Shown here: one piece after another, positions 13,111-14,209 of the stretch
Layout of the letters: every line of letters begins with the position of its first letter
How positions within the stretch are numbered: the first letter of the stretch is position 1
Source: JBLIOB01 sp047639575
GTDB taxonomy: Bacteria; Bacteroidota; Bacteroidia; Flavobacteriales_D; Parvicellaceae
Direction: 5' to 3'
DNA length: 14,209 nucleotides
Assembly (NCBI GenBank): GCA_047639575.1
Contig: JBLIOB010000094.1
Coordinates: 1-14,209, forward strand
The notes under the pieces: generated by a model
Seen by the model: only the letters and a program-made list of their open reading frames with translations
Database searches by the model: none
What the model was told of the DNA's origin: nothing
Translations under genes and position numbers: made by a program

Positions 13111-14209
13111 ATGTTCTTATATTATTCTAACTTTAGAGGAGTGCGAAAAATTGCCTTCATATTATTCACTTTATTATCGATTACTCTTTGTGCACAAGAG
13201 GATACTCGATTGCAGCAATGGAATGATTCATCATTACCAGACTCGGTTAGGTATGAAGCGTTAAATTCGAAAATATGGGATCTGTTTTTTGCTATTCCCG
13301 ATTCTGCTGAACAGTTAGCTTTAGTTCAGCTAGAATATGCTAATTCCACTGATAATAAAGTTCAAATAGCGGATGCCTACAATTCTTTGGGAATCTCATT
13401 CACAGTTAGAGGGCAGAACGAAAAGGCAATTGAAAATTTCACGAAGTGTTTAGAGCTAAACATTCAACTAGAAGATTTAAAAGGGGAAGGAGCTGCCTAC
13501 AATAACATTGGGATGGTTCATAATAATCAAGGAGATTTCTATAGAGCAATTGCTTTTTATGAGAAAAGCTTGAGGATTGACATTCAACTGGACGATGATG
13601 ATGGAAGAGCTGCTTCATTAGGAAACATTGGAATAATTTACACACATCAAGAAGAATATGAGAAAGCACTAGAATATCATCTGAAAAGTTTGGAATTGGA
13701 TATCAAAAATGGAGATTCTAGAGGGATTGCTGACACTTATATCAACTTAGCTGTTGTGTACCGGCACTTGGATAATTATGAGGAAGCTTTAATCCATTCA
13801 AAGTTAGCATTAGCGGCTTACTCAGAAATAGAAGATAAAGCTGGGTTAGCATTGTCCTATCAAAATATAGGATCTGTTTACCATGAGACAAAGAACTATG
13901 AAGAAGCTTTAGCACAATTCGAAAAGGGAATGGAATTGAAAAAAGAGTTGGCCGATAATTCTGGCATTTCTTTGCTCTCGAGCAATTTTGGATATCTATA
14001 TCTTGATATGAGAAATTATAAAAAAGCTATAGAATGGTGCCAGACTGGATTAAATATGGCTGATACCCTAGACATTCTTATACCCCAAAAGGAAAATTGT
14101 CAATGTTTGTATCAAGGATATAAAGGCGTTGGTAATGAATCTCTAGCTCTAGCTTATTACGAGAGATATCATTTATTGGAAGATTCCACCATCAACGAAC
14201 AGAATTTAA
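13111..14209 (+). CDS. Exported tetratricopeptide-repeat protein, C-terminus missing
   Basis: The frame is open to the window end, giving 366 residues from ATG 13111 or 356 from GTG 13141. The GTG start gives a compact signal peptide (RKIAFILFTLLSITLCAQ, cleavage near AQ|ED). The ATG start adds ten residues (FLYYSNFRG) before it. Both are possible, and ATG was chosen by codon preference only. After a helical leader, seven TPR-like units begin at 13375 and recur every 120 bp exactly (13495, 13615, 13735, 13855, 13975, 14095). Each has the pattern Y-x-N-I/L-G-x-x-Y followed by Y-x-x-A-L and a second helix. This 40-residue period is typical of Bacteroidota TPR sensors. The last visible part (YYERYHLLEDSTINEQNL) resembles the end of the TPR region in proteins that continue with a coiled coil, a membrane helix, and a histidine kinase, LuxR-type HTH or cyclase domain. 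The effector lies outside the window, so a signalling role is inference. TPR units normally bind peptides or partner proteins. Confidence 0.88.
   Translation, partial: MFLYYSNFRGVRKIAFILFTLLSITLCAQEDTRLQQWNDSSLPDSVRYEALNSKIWDLFFAIPDSAEQLALVQLEYANSTDNKVQIADAYNSLGISFTVRGQNEKAIENFTKCLELNIQLEDLKGEGAAYNNIGMVHNNQGDFYRAIAFYEKSLRIDIQLDDDDGRAASLGNIGIIYTHQEEYEKALEYHLKSLELDIKNGDSRGIADTYINLAVVYRHLDNYEEALIHSKLALAAYSEIEDKAGLALSYQNIGSVYHETKNYEEALAQFEKGMELKKELADNSGISLLSSNFGYLYLDMRNYKKAIEWCQTGLNMADTLDILIPQKENCQCLYQGYKGVGNESLALAYYERYHLLEDSTINEQNL

Noticed and set aside
7803..13669. Short frames at 7803-8060, 8332-8562, 10285-10467, 11014-11223 and 13439-13669
   Set aside because: Each is embedded in a gene with clear domains in another frame and has no protein-like features of its own.

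Overview
The window looks like chromosomal DNA from a member of the Bacteroidota, probably an environmental member of the Flavobacteriia/Cytophagia type. It is AT-rich. One large secreted protein ends in a type IX secretion sorting domain. Shine-Dalgarno sequences are essentially absent and TTG starts are frequent. One TAnnTTTG-type -7 promoter element can be seen. The genus cannot be named from the sequence alone.

Left end (1-764): the first 63 codons of a leftward polysaccharide flippase-like membrane protein are cut by the window edge. Next comes a rightward tRNA-His with its own terminator. About 360 bp follow that hold no gene but are rich in terminator-like hairpins and related repeats. 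The repeats share conserved flanks around different hairpins.

Leftward block (765-6350): in transcription order, a PIF1-like DNA helicase, the DExH helicase HrpB (29-nt gap), and a secreted protein of unknown function (106-nt gap). The block ends at a terminator near 717-749 and may be one transcription unit. Both helicase genes start with TTG.

Rightward block (6482-9329): a membrane TPM-domain protein overlaps by 4 nt a membrane-anchored protein with a Gly-rich segment, two Tim44-like domains and two zinc ribbons. The two are almost certainly translationally coupled. A DUF2461 protein follows 77 bp later. The TPM/Tim44-like pair is the best candidate here for a poorly described system, probably a membrane-associated assembly with its working domains in the cytoplasm.

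Right end (9600-14209): a 1087-residue exported Asp-box propeller protein with a PKD domain, a jelly-roll-like domain and a T9SS signal converges, with a 1-nt gap, on a leftward 75-residue membrane protein. Divergent from that small gene, a secreted TPR protein with an exact 40-residue period runs off the window. No mobile element, prophage or CRISPR array was seen, and no mature defence or biosynthetic gene cluster.
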